Shown one piece after another: positions 54,668 through 63,059 of a stretch of DNA of 64,000 nt. The notes below the pieces were generated by a model. The model had not been told where the DNA came from. It saw only the letters and a list, made by a program, of their open reading frames with translations, and made no database searches. Source of the DNA: Acidobacteriota bacterium (lineage in GTDB: Bacteria > Acidobacteriota > Thermoanaerobaculia > Multivoradales > SZUA-115); the NCBI GenBank assembly GCA_024277255.1, contig JAJRVQ010000167.1, positions 1 to 64,000 of the forward strand. The letters run 5' to 3'. The position numbers and the translations under genes are program-made. Position 1 is the stretch's first letter. Each line of letters begins with the position of its first letter.

Positions 54668-57504
54668 GGTCCATCGTCTGACAGTTGAGGATCGAGCGGC
54701 GGGTGATCGTAGGGCGGGCGCCAACTGGTGATCGAACCATGCTGAAGGAGCCAGCCTCGCAGCTGCTCGCGCGCAACCTGTTCGACAGCCGGGCGACCCG
54801 CGGCTCGCGCCGCGCGAATCTGCCGGTAGAGGAGCAGGTCGTAGTGCGCCCGCAACACCATGGAACTCCTCAGTCCCGGCCTGGCATCTTCAACAGCGCG
54901 ATCCAAGAGTTCCAGAGCTTCCTCGGGGCGATCCATACGTAGAAGGGCTTCCGCCGCCAAGCCAGCCAGAAGAGGCTTGGCTTCCGAGGAGTACCCTTGC
55001 TCCAGCTCAGCCGCGGCCAGCACTTGCGACGGTTCCCTGCCCGCGGCGAAGTCGAACTCGAGCAGCCAGTACTGCGACAGATCATTGATGCCGGGGTTCG
55101 CGAGGTGGCCCAATCTTCTTGGAATCGAACCCCAACGCCAACGAACCATCTCTCGATAGAGGGTCAGGTCATAGATCCGATTGGAAGGATCGACGGCGAA
55201 CTGACCGATCGCCTCCAGGGCCGAACGGCTGGAACCGCGTGCCACTGCGGCTAGCACGAGGCCTTCGAGAAACTCGTGCTTGCCGCGCCCAAGGTGGCCG
55301 CCGCCACCGCGCCCAAGACCCACGAGAAACCAGCGTTGCGACTGCACAAGATCACCACGCAGAAAGAAAGCCTCACCGGCGTCGAAGGCCGCGTCGGCCC
55401 TCGCTTCGATCGTCTCGGTGAGTGACTGTAGAAGCTCCGCGGCCAGGGTGGTCTTGCCTGCACGGATGAGGGCCACCGCGTACTGGCGTTCTATCCATTC
55501 GATCAGCGAGGGCTCGTTGGCGGATACTGCCAAGTCTCTCGCTTGCGACAACAGTTCGAAGGCGTCCGCGTGCTGATCGGTACGAGATAACCGCTGTCCC
55601 TCGATCAGCGCCTCCCAAGCAGCGCGCCGCGCTGTCTCCCGTTGTGCGGTCGGCAACGCGCTATGCGCATCGATCGGAAAACCGTCCCAGCCCACACTCG
55701 TGGTCAGACCATCGCGCCTGCCGATCCGAATCGTCCGACGCCGCGCATCGATCTGAAGATCTCCGCCAGGGCCTCCAACGTACGTGTTGCGCGGCAACAG
55801 AGCGAACCAGATCAACGTCTTCGGGTTCGAGGCTGGATAGCGCAGTTCCGGCGTCGCCGCAGTGATTCGTCGCCGCTCTGGATCTTGATCCACGGCGGGC
55901 ACCAGGCGGACAGCCGCCAATCCGCTGTACCAACCTGCCTTGTTGTCGATACCGCTCAGCAACAGTTCCTTGTGCCCATCGCCCGTCAGATCCAAGGCGC
56001 GTACGAAGTTGTGATGACCGGAGCTAAAGAAAACGAACCCAATGCGGCCGATGCGTGGCTCCCAGAGGAGTAGGTATCCGGGCCACAGAGGTGAATGTCG
56101 AAAGCTCACAAGGACCTCGTCAACACCGTCTTCGTTCAGATCGACCGCCTCGACTTCCGCACCGAAGGTATCGGCGATCCCTGGAAACTTCGACTCAATG
56201 GCCGGAAAGGCGACCTGCCGCACCTCCTCAAAGGTCTGCGGGTCATAAACACGGAGCACTCGTGGAGAGATCAAAGCCCCATCTCTCTGCCGCCTAGAAA
56301 TACCCACTACCTTCGGTGGCTGGTTGGCGGTGAGGCGCGCTACTGTCCCACTAAACCCCGGTGCTCGCCACAACTCCTCACCAGCCATATCAATGCCAAC
56401 CGCCGTCCCCGCTTCGTCGACCAGGTGAGAAAATCGCCCCCTGACGGCAGCCGCCCTTCCTGCATCGCCGGCTGATACGGAGTTGTTTGAACCTCGGCGG
56501 AGGTGACCCCAGGGGCGCCAGATGGCCAACAACAAAGTGATGAGAATCAGCAATGCCACAGCTCTCCACTTGATCGCCCACCGAGGCAGGAATCGAAGCC
56601 CTCGCCCGGCGAAACGCCGTTCTCGGAGATCGGACAAGACTGCATCCGCCGAGGCGTAGCGGTGATCCACCTCCTTGGCCAGCAAACGCGCCACCACCCG
56701 CGCCAACCAGCGCGGCACCTCCGGCCTCAACTGCCGTAGGTCGGGCGCCGGCTCGCGAATGTGTGCCAGAAGAGTACCGAGCGACGAGCGACCCTGGTGC
56801 GGTAGCTGGCCGGTCAATGCCTCGAAGAGCACCACGCCGCAGGAATAGAGATCGCTGCGCAGATCGGCGTCCTCTCCCAGTGCCTGTTCGGGTGAGAGAT
56901 ATTCGACTGTGCCGATCAACCCTTCGACAGCGGTCGCCCTCGTCTCCTCTCGGTCCCAGCGGCGGGCGAGGCCGAAGTCGGCCAGCTTGGCTCCCCCTTC
57001 GGCAAGGAGGATGTTGGCCGGCTTCACATCGCGGTGCACGATTTCCAGATCGTGAAGCGCCTTCAAGCCCTCCAGAATTTGCTCGCCGATCGAGATCGTC
57101 CGCTCCACCGTCAGTGGCCCACCCTCCAGGAGAGTGCGCAGCGTTGGGCCCTCGACCAGCTCCATCGTCAGGTAGACCGCACCACCCGAGCGCCCAATAT
57201 CGAAAATGCGTACAAGGCGCGGACTCGCGGCATCTTGGGCTACCCCCGCCTCACGGCGGAAGCGGCGCAAGGTCGTATCCGTCAACCGATCGGCACGCAG
57301 TACCTTGAGCGCAACCTCACGTTTCAACTCCCTGTCCCAGACACGGTACACAACGCTGAAACCGCCCGAACCCAGAACACCTCGAACCTCGTAGCGAGAG
57401 CCTATCTGCGAGCCGGGAGCCAGCAGTTGAATGATCCGCTTGGTGGCTTCCCCCGGCTCCACCGTCTCGGTGAGATTCTCTTGCCGATCTGGAAGTTTCG
57501 CCAT
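54661..57504 (-). CDS. Membrane Ser/Thr protein kinase with FG-GAP-like and TPR sensor region
   Basis: A 947-residue bacterial Hanks-type kinase. The kinase domain (about 38-295) has the glycine loop GSGGFSVVY, the ATP lysine in VALKVL (K67), HRDVKPANIL and DFGLA, so it should be active. One membrane helix follows (AVALLILITLLLAIW, near 318). The outside part (about 340-620) has FG-GAP-like repeats such as DLNEDGVDEVLVSF and DLTGDGHKELLLSG, predicted to form a propeller that binds ligand or calcium. TPR-like helices fill about 640-930. The GGGGAG ribosome site is 11 bases before the ATG. The gene is divergent from an FHA regulator 175 bases away, which suggests that the kinase phosphorylates a partner that the FHA domain reads. 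Confidence 0.93.
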   Translation of the reverse strand: MAKLPDRQENLTETVEPGEATKRIIQLLAPGSQIGSRYEVRGVLGSGGFSVVYRVWDRELKREVALKVLRADRLTDTTLRRFRREAGVAQDAASPRLVRIFDIGRSGGAVYLTMELVEGPTLRTLLEGGPLTVERTISIGEQILEGLKALHDLEIVHRDVKPANILLAEGGAKLADFGLARRWDREETRATAVEGLIGTVEYLSPEQALGEDADLRSDLYSCGVVLFEALTGQLPHQGRSSLGTLLAHIREPAPDLRQLRPEVPRWLARVVARLLAKEVDHRYASADAVLSDLRERRFAGRGLRFLPRWAIKWRAVALLILITLLLAIWRPWGHLRRGSNNSVSAGDAGRAAAVRGRFSHLVDEAGTAVGIDMAGEELWRAPGFSGTVARLTANQPPKVVGISRRQRDGALISPRVLRVYDPQTFEEVRQVAFPAIESKFPGIADTFGAEVEAVDLNEDGVDEVLVSFRHSPLWPGYLLLWEPRIGRIGFVFFSSGHHNFVRALDLTGDGHKELLLSGIDNKAGWYSGLAAVRLVPAVDQDPERRRITAATPELRYPASNPKTLIWFALLPRNTYVGGPGGDLQIDARRRTIRIGRRDGLTTSVGWDGFPIDAHSALPTAQRETARRAAWEALIEGQRLSRTDQHADAFELLSQARDLAVSANEPSLIEWIERQYAVALIRAGKTTLAAELLQSLTETIEARADAAFDAGEAFFLRGDLVQSQRWFLVGLGRGGGGHLGRGKHEFLEGLVLAAVARGSSRSALEAIGQFAVDPSNRIYDLTLYREMVRWRWGSIPRRLGHLANPGINDLSQYWLLEFDFAAGREPSQVLAAAELEQGYSSEAKPLLAGLAAEALLRMDRPEEALELLDRAVEDARPGLRSSMVLRAHYDLLLYRQIRAARAAGRPAVEQVAREQLRGWLLQHGSITSWRPPYDHPPLDPQLSDDGPQ

Positions 57505-57667
57505 CGCTCAAGACTCCCCGGTCTCGTGCCCAGCACAGCCCATAACATCGCATCGGCCATGGGGTTGCCACACATGGACAGACCTTGAGTTCTGACTTCT
57601 CCGCAAGAGCACGTCGATATACTCTACACAACAAGCCAATCCTAAAGGGAAACCCCGCACTCGGATC

Positions 57668-57682
57668 GAGGAGGTCACGATT
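57668..57682 (+). promoter_or_regulatory. Ribosome binding site deciding a non-canonical AUU start
   Basis: A perfect GAGGAGG (57668-57674) is followed after 5 bases by ATT (57680-57682) in frame with the FHA regulator. From the in-frame stop at 57593 to the TTG at 57842 there is no ATG, GTG or TTG in this frame, yet a complete FHA domain is encoded from 57680. AUU is the most likely start. Confidence 0.65.
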
Positions 57683-59521
57683 CTTAGAATCACCGTTCGC
57701 TGTGGTGATCTTGTACGGCAGTTTCCACTGCCCGAGCAGCTGAAGAGCGAGCTGGGATCCGCCGCCGGCTGCGATCTGCGCCTGCCATTCAGCGGAGTCT
57801 CGCGCCGGCACGCCCGCCTCGAACGGACCGATCGAGGAATCTTGCTGACCGATCTTGGCTCCAAGAACGGTCTGGTGCGCGGCCACCAACGCCATGAGAG
57901 CCTGCTGTTGACGCCGGGCTCCGAGCCGGTTGAGATCGGACGGGCATCGCTGTTTCTAGACGAAATCGCCACTTCGGACGGTGAGCTGGGTTTGGTACTG
58001 GACTGCGCGCCGGCCAGCGGGTTGAACATCTCTTCTAGGGAAACAGAAACGGCCAGATACCGTCCGTCCCTCGGATCGGCGACGGCGGCCATCCGCTTGG
58101 TGCGCAAGATCGAGAGCGAGACGTCGTCAACTCAACGAGAGCCACAGCAGATCCTGCAGCAGGCCCTCGCTACGATGGGTGCGGAGTCTCTTTTGATCGC
58201 CGGTTACCGGGAGGGTGAATTGGCGATCACAGCCTGCGCCGGGTGTTGGCTCGCTGAGGACGAGTTGGATCGTCTCGAACGGTTAGTGCTCGACAACCTC
58301 GCAGAGCCAAGACTACCGCCGAGCGAGCGTCTGGCCGACGGCGGCACTCTCCTGCTCACCGGTTCGAGTACCCATTTCCTGGCCGCACGGCTCAGCGGTG
58401 GATCCAAGGCTTCACCATCCTGGCGCGCAGAACTCCTCGACTACCTCTTGGAGAAAGTCCAAGAGCCGGTCGATGACGCCGAGAGAACGCACAAAGTGGC
58501 AGTAAAGACCACACTGTGCCTCCCCGAAGGCACTGTGGTCGGTCCCTCGCCGGCAGCCCAAGCCTTGCTGCAGGATCTGCGCACCGCGGCTTCCAGCCAT
58601 CTCGATATCCTGCTGTCCGGAGAAACCGGTACGGGTAAGGAGGTTTTCGCCAGCGCAATTCACCTTTCCAGCCGACCCCGAGGTTCCTACGTGGTGGTCA
58701 ATTGTTCGGCGATCCCGGCCGACTTGCTGGAAGCCGAGTTGTTCGGAGTCGCCCCACGCGCGGCGACTGGCGTCGACTCGAGACCCGGACACTTCGTAGA
58801 GGCTGACGGCGGCACTCTCGTTCTAGACGAGATCGGAGATCTGGACTCGCGCTTGCAACCCAAATTGCTACGCGCCATTCAAGAGCGCGAAGTGATGCCG
58901 ATCGGCGGCCGGCATCCTCGCCCCGTCGACTTGCGAATCATCGCGGCGACAAACCGGAACCTCTCACAACGGGTCCAGCAAGGGCTCTTCCGCGCCGACC
59001 TCTACTACCGGCTGCGCGGGATTGAGATCAACCTGCCACCGTTGCGCCAGCGGAGAATGGATATTCCTCAACTGACCACCGCCCTCGCCCTCCGCGCCGC
59101 CAAGGCCGCGGAGAAGCGCATCGCCGGATTGAGCCGGCGTGCCTTGGAACAGCTGTGCGCGCACTCATGGCCGGGCAACGTGCGCGAGCTCAAGACCGAG
59201 ATTGAACGAGCGATTCTCGCCTGCCCCAACGGAGCCTTGCTGGATAGTAGCCACTTTTCGTTCTGCGCCGAGCTAGTGACTCCCCTACCCACTGAACCTC
59301 GCGACGCCCCCTCGCTACCCAATGAAAAGGCTGGTGGTCTCACCCGCGCCAAGAGCCCTTTCTCCACCCTCCAGGAGCAAGTCGATCAGCTGAAGATCGA
59401 GAGAATCAAAGAGGCGCTGCGCCTGGCGCGGGGCAACAAATCCGAAGCCGCGAGAAGGTTGGGCTGTACCCGCAACGGCCTGATCGGCATGCTCAAACGG
59501 TTGGAGATCGAGGATCCATGA
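57680..59521 (+). CDS. FHA domain-linked AAA+ enhancer-binding-type regulator with Fis HTH
   Basis: A 613-residue regulator if it starts at AUU 57680. Residues 1-95 are an FHA domain: the phospho-threonine site is in SRRHARLER and DLGSKNGL. A GAF-like region follows (about 130-260). The AAA+ domain (about 275-510) has Walker A GETGTGKE and Walker B LVLDEIGDL. The position of the sigma-54 contact loop reads RAATGV (58757-58774) instead of GAFTGA. A Fis-type helix-turn-helix ends the protein (NKSEAARRLGCTRNGLIGMLKRL). Regulation by phosphorylated threonine from the divergent kinase is the obvious model. Because the phenylalanine of GAFTGA is missing, it may regulate without opening a sigma-54 promoter. 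The TTG at 57842 would delete most of the FHA domain and is rejected. Confidence 0.88.
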   Translation: MLRITVRCGDLVRQFPLPEQLKSELGSAAGCDLRLPFSGVSRRHARLERTDRGILLTDLGSKNGLVRGHQRHESLLLTPGSEPVEIGRASLFLDEIATSDGELGLVLDCAPASGLNISSRETETARYRPSLGSATAAIRLVRKIESETSSTQREPQQILQQALATMGAESLLIAGYREGELAITACAGCWLAEDELDRLERLVLDNLAEPRLPPSERLADGGTLLLTGSSTHFLAARLSGGSKASPSWRAELLDYLLEKVQEPVDDAERTHKVAVKTTLCLPEGTVVGPSPAAQALLQDLRTAASSHLDILLSGETGTGKEVFASAIHLSSRPRGSYVVVNCSAIPADLLEAELFGVAPRAATGVDSRPGHFVEADGGTLVLDEIGDLDSRLQPKLLRAIQEREVMPIGGRHPRPVDLRIIAATNRNLSQRVQQGLFRADLYYRLRGIEINLPPLRQRRMDIPQLTTALALRAAKAAEKRIAGLSRRALEQLCAHSWPGNVRELKTEIERAILACPNGALLDSSHFSFCAELVTPLPTEPRDAPSLPNEKAGGLTRAKSPFSTLQEQVDQLKIERIKEALRLARGNKSEAARRLGCTRNGLIGMLKRLEIEDP

Positions 59522-59528
59522 GAGGACG

Positions 59529-60860
59529 CTATGAGCCTACACACGAGATCGTGCATAGGTCTGTGAGCCGCCGTTGTTTTCTTCGCTGATGCTGGTGCTT
59601 CCCGAAACTAGCGGAGCTACAGCGGAGCGCATCCATCTCAGGAGGCAGATCTCCCAGGGACAGAGATCCGAGTTGCGAGTCCGGCGTACAGACCAGCACA
59701 GAACGACGCAGCAACGCCGCATCTAGCTCGCTCGCGCACCGCCTCGCCACCTCACGCAAAGTCACCACTCCCTGGCTCGTCGCCTCTTCCAGCGCATACT
59801 TGAGGGCCGTCGCATCGTCAGCCCGTAGGGCACCTACAATGAAGCGCAGGATCAACTCCCGGCGCAACGCTTCATCTTTGATGGCTACAAACTCCAGCCA
59901 AACTTGATGTTGGAATTCTTCTCTGGCGGGCCGCTCTAACTCGACCAAGAGTTCCCGAACCACCTCACCCAGAGCGAAGGGGAAGTGCGTATCGATCAAC
60001 CTGCGCAACAGCTGCTGATCGATCGAGGCTGTTGTGATCGGTTCTCCGGTGAGGCCGGCGCGCAAGAGCTGGGCAATCTTGGCAGGGTCACTCTCTTCAC
60101 TAAGGTGTGGCTCGGGAGTCGGGCGAGGGGGTTCGCCAGCATCCAGGCCTTTCTTGGCCATCCGCAACTCGGGTAGCAGCCTGCGATTGAACCCTTCAGA
60201 GGTCAATAGCTGCCAACTCTCAGCTATCTTGGCGGTCGATAAGAGAAGTTCGAAGGCGTGGAGAGCCTGCGTATCCTCCTTGCGCGCCCGAAGGTCGGCA
60301 ATGATCATCCCGCTACGATAGCCTTCGAAGCCAACTGAACTTCCGCGCCGCATCACGATCGGCAGGAAGAGGGTCCGGCGAACGGTAGCCACCGCTGATC
60401 CCGGTAGCAACATCACCCCGTCCCCATCGCCTTCGATGGTCATTTCCAGCCCTTCGAGCATCTCCACCCCGGCTGGAGTCTTGACCGCGACACTGTACGT
60501 AGCCTTGGAAAAGTGACGAGGTGCCAGGTGGGCGAACGTCTCCCGAGAGACCAAAGAGGCAAGATCACCCAATGTATATGCCTCCCTCTCCACCGGTCGC
60601 GGCACCCACGACACGAAGATGAACGCACCGTTTGGAGAGCGCGCCCCCCACAAGAAGGTCGAGCGCAGCTTCTCGGCAAGAAAAGGAGCGGTCCTCTCCC
60701 GAGGCAGCAGCTCCCAATCCGCCAGCGTTGTACGCTCGAAGAGATCCCCTACCGCCTGCTCCGAGCTGACCTGAGAACCCTGCGCCAAGGCGTACGAGGA
60801 AGCCGCGACCAATGCAACAACACAGCCAACTACTCGCCAGGAGCCATGCGACACCATCAT
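59529..60860 (-). CDS. Exported protein of unknown function
   Basis: A 443-residue protein with a Sec signal peptide (VVGCVVALVAASSYALA, cut near residue 27). The mature part has a beta-rich half with aromatic residues and a helical, arginine- and leucine-rich half. I recognise no domain or motif. The ATG is at 60860, and the gene follows the GH16-like gene after 6 bases, so both are probably one transcript with the small exported protein before them. Its 3' end meets the FHA regulator head-on with a 7-base gap. A periplasmic role is inferred from the signal. Confidence 0.75.
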   Translation of the reverse strand: MMVSHGSWRVVGCVVALVAASSYALAQGSQVSSEQAVGDLFERTTLADWELLPRERTAPFLAEKLRSTFLWGARSPNGAFIFVSWVPRPVEREAYTLGDLASLVSRETFAHLAPRHFSKATYSVAVKTPAGVEMLEGLEMTIEGDGDGVMLLPGSAVATVRRTLFLPIVMRRGSSVGFEGYRSGMIIADLRARKEDTQALHAFELLLSTAKIAESWQLLTSEGFNRRLLPELRMAKKGLDAGEPPRPTPEPHLSEESDPAKIAQLLRAGLTGEPITTASIDQQLLRRLIDTHFPFALGEVVRELLVELERPAREEFQHQVWLEFVAIKDEALRRELILRFIVGALRADDATALKYALEEATSQGVVTLREVARRCASELDAALLRRSVLVCTPDSQLGSLSLGDLPPEMDALRCSSASFGKHQHQRRKQRRLTDLCTISCVGS

Positions 60861-60866
60861 GTCTCC

Positions 60867-62294
60867 TTACGGGAAGACCTCATCCCATGCATCCATGTTG
60901 CCCGACTCGAAATCGTCTTCGAAGACGTCCTCGATCAGGTAGACGGTCATCTCCGGCTTGAAGCCGACACCTTCTCTTTGCAGGTAGTAGCGCGCCTTTG
61001 GGTACAGCGTTTCCCAACTCTCTACCGAGAGTTCAATACCGTGGTTGACCAGTGCGCCGGAATGCCAGCTATCGACGAGCGGCGTGATGAGAAAGCTAGC
61101 ACTGGGGTTGAACCCAGATTCGGGAAAGCAGGCGTCGATCGCCTCCGTGCCGTCCGTGAGCGGGCGGTTGCCCCAAGTGATGGTCTGTTCACCCCAGGCC
61201 GAGAGGTACGGCGTGACCTTGAAGGTTTCGTAACAAAAAAGAGGATCCGTCTTGGGTGGAGGATTGCCCGCGGGACATATGGAGGCAGAGACGGCAAGTT
61301 GGAAACCGAGGTGCAAATCAGCGGCAGCCACCACCTGGTTGGAAGGTAGTGTGGATAGATCGAACCTCAGCGCGACGCGAAGCGGGGCGGCCCCAGGGCT
61401 GAGGAAGATCGAGTCGTCGTTGCCATAGCCGAAAAGCCTCTGCTCCGCGTCGCCACCGACCTCGCCACCGTAGTTGGTAGAGGAAAAGCTGCCGCCGCGC
61501 AACCCGGCATCGCGCTGCACCGGCAGGGAGTAGGCCACCTCAGCCATCGCCTTGACCACCGATCCATCGTAGGCAGCAATCACCACCTCGTGGGGGCCGG
61601 CAGCCACGTCCAACACGCCATCCCCTTGACACCAGCTTTGCGTACACTGCCAGAGGCTGATGTGTGGCCGGAGATTCTCCCATTCGTTGGGCACGTCGAC
61701 GCCGGTGTAGCTCCACCCGCTTCCCATCTGGCCACCGCACGGCAGCGTTGGGCAGTGCCCATGGTAGCTCTCGAAGTCGATCTGCGACGGCCCCCAGATG
61801 AACTTATGAGTTGAGAAGGCTCCGGACATGGTGAAGTCGAAGATATTTCGCACCGCGTGTGTGTCGACAAAGTTACAACCGTGGACGACATTCCAGCCTT
61901 TGTCATGCGTCGCGTTGAACGCCTGAGTCAGCTCCATGTCGATCTCGGTGAAATCGTTGCGGTAGGCAAAGAGGGCCAGAACTAGGTCGTCATCCAGATC
62001 GTCCAGGTCCTTGACTACCGAGAAGCGGTGCTCGCCATGGCGGGCGAAGGCGCGGGCGATGACCTCGGCCTGGCACCAATTCCCGCCGGCATCTTGCGTC
62101 ATACGCAGATGAAGACCCTGGCCATCGACCCACACCGCATCCAATGCGTCCGACCAACATCCGTTACCCGGTCCTCCAGCGCCGGCTCGTACGTCCCAGG
62201 TCAGTCCTGAGAAGACGACGCTTCTTCCCGCGGCAACCCCCGGCAACAGGCAAAGACCCAGCAACACCGTGCTCAAGACTCTCATCGGGCTCAC
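60867..62294 (-). CDS. Exported GH16-like protein with DNRLRE-like domain and FESG tail
   Basis: A 475-residue exported protein. After a signal peptide (VLLGLCLLPGVAAG), residues 25-245 look like a GH16 concanavalin-A-like fold; EIDME (near residue 117) matches the catalytic ExDxxE-type motif of GH16 laminarinase/agarase-like enzymes. Residues 255-450 resemble a DNRLRE domain of cell-wall proteins (ALRFDLSTLP, then TWGNRP). The last residues read DDFESGNMDAW, a tail motif seen at the ends of many exported proteins in some environmental bacteria. The start is probably the GTG at 62294, which overlaps the stop of the small gene upstream as GTGA; an ATG follows three codons later. Substrate unknown; a beta-glucan is likely only by family. 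Confidence 0.85.
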   Translation of the reverse strand: MSPMRVLSTVLLGLCLLPGVAAGRSVVFSGLTWDVRAGAGGPGNGCWSDALDAVWVDGQGLHLRMTQDAGGNWCQAEVIARAFARHGEHRFSVVKDLDDLDDDLVLALFAYRNDFTEIDMELTQAFNATHDKGWNVVHGCNFVDTHAVRNIFDFTMSGAFSTHKFIWGPSQIDFESYHGHCPTLPCGGQMGSGWSYTGVDVPNEWENLRPHISLWQCTQSWCQGDGVLDVAAGPHEVVIAAYDGSVVKAMAEVAYSLPVQRDAGLRGGSFSSTNYGGEVGGDAEQRLFGYGNDDSIFLSPGAAPLRVALRFDLSTLPSNQVVAAADLHLGFQLAVSASICPAGNPPPKTDPLFCYETFKVTPYLSAWGEQTITWGNRPLTDGTEAIDACFPESGFNPSASFLITPLVDSWHSGALVNHGIELSVESWETLYPKARYYLQREGVGFKPEMTVYLIEDVFEDDFESGNMDAWDEVFP

Positions 62295-62737
62295 CGTGGC
62301 GGAGTCGAGGTGGTCAAGTAGCGCATGCGATCTGTTTCGGTCACCACGACCTTCTCGTCGCGATCTACCTCCCGGCGCACGGCAACCTTTTCAACGACTT
62401 CCACCGGCCGTCGAACCATCTGCTCCTTGTCAGCGGCGAACACCGGCGATCCATCCTTGAAGAGAAGCTGTCGCGCCGGTCGGATCTCCGCTGGCCGCGC
62501 TGGCTTCACTTCCTTTTCCTTGACCCACACCTCATAGACGGTACGGCCCGGATCCTCTCCATAAGTCAGCGGATTGAAGATCGTTTCCTTCGCCGGCAGT
62601 GGCTCGAAGCGGATGTCGTCCAGAGTGAGGTGCTGCTGATCCAGCACTTCTTCGATTTTCATCATGCGCTGCGCTTCCAAAGCTGATGAAGAGGCGCACA
62701 GTAGGGCAACTAGGGCGATCCATTTTGAGACTCGCAT
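62291..62737 (-). CDS. Small exported protein of unknown function
   Basis: A 148-residue protein. The signal peptide (KWIALVALLCASSSALEA) is probably cut after LEA. The mature part is rich in charged residues and valine, with repeated (V/R)EVVEKVAVRREV-type stretches near the C-terminus and no recognisable domain. I use the ATG at 62737, which has GGGAGGA 11 bases upstream; the frame extends 25 codons further, but that part lacks a ribosome site. Its stop overlaps the next gene as GTGA. An inverted repeat lies 135-152 bases upstream. Confidence 0.75.
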   Translation of the reverse strand: MRVSKWIALVALLCASSSALEAQRMMKIEEVLDQQHLTLDDIRFEPLPAKETIFNPLTYGEDPGRTVYEVWVKEKEVKPARPAEIRPARQLLFKDGSPVFAADKEQMVRRPVEVVEKVAVRREVDRDEKVVVTETDRMRYLTTSTPPR

Positions 62738-63059
62738 CGACAGAAATTCCTCCCATGATTCACGACCGGTGCGAGCCGGCCGCTGGTGCTCATTCAACGA
62801 TTGCCTCCACAATGAGCAAGCACCGTGCCATGGGCTTTTCAGCGGTCAGGACCAGCAATCCGCCAAGAGCGTTGACAATGCGTTGTCAAGTCAGTGGGTA
62901 ACGCCATGCCAAGAACCTTGGCGCCTCCACCAGACTTGACTCGATGCCCTTACCCACCCATCCGCTGCCAGAGCTGTGACGCGGCGGGCCTCGAAGACCG
63001 CAAGAGCGCCGGAACTGATGTCCTCTGGGAAAGTTCGTGGGCCGGCTCAGACCCAGCTC
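62738..63059. other. Intergenic region between a DNA glycosylase gene and an exported-protein operon
   Basis: The 322 bases hold the leader of the minus-strand exported-protein operon and the end of the glycosylase gene. Short open frames on the plus strand lack ribosome sites and domain content. The only clear signal is an 18-base inverted repeat, TTGACAA and TTGTCAA, listed separately. Confidence 0.5.
62872..62889. promoter_or_regulatory. Perfect 7-bp inverted repeat, candidate operator
   Basis: TTGACAA, then TGCG, then TTGTCAA form a perfect dyad upstream of the exported-protein operon. TTGACA itself matches a -35 box, so a repressor bound here could block transcription. I did not find a good -10 at the right distance on either strand. 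Confidence 0.4.

Noticed and set aside
57505..57679. Sigma-54 promoter (TGGC-N8-TTGC type) between kinase and FHA regulator
   Set aside because: Read on both strands; no GG/GC pair with the right spacing. TATACT at 57618-57623 could be a sigma-70 -10 box but lacks a good -35.
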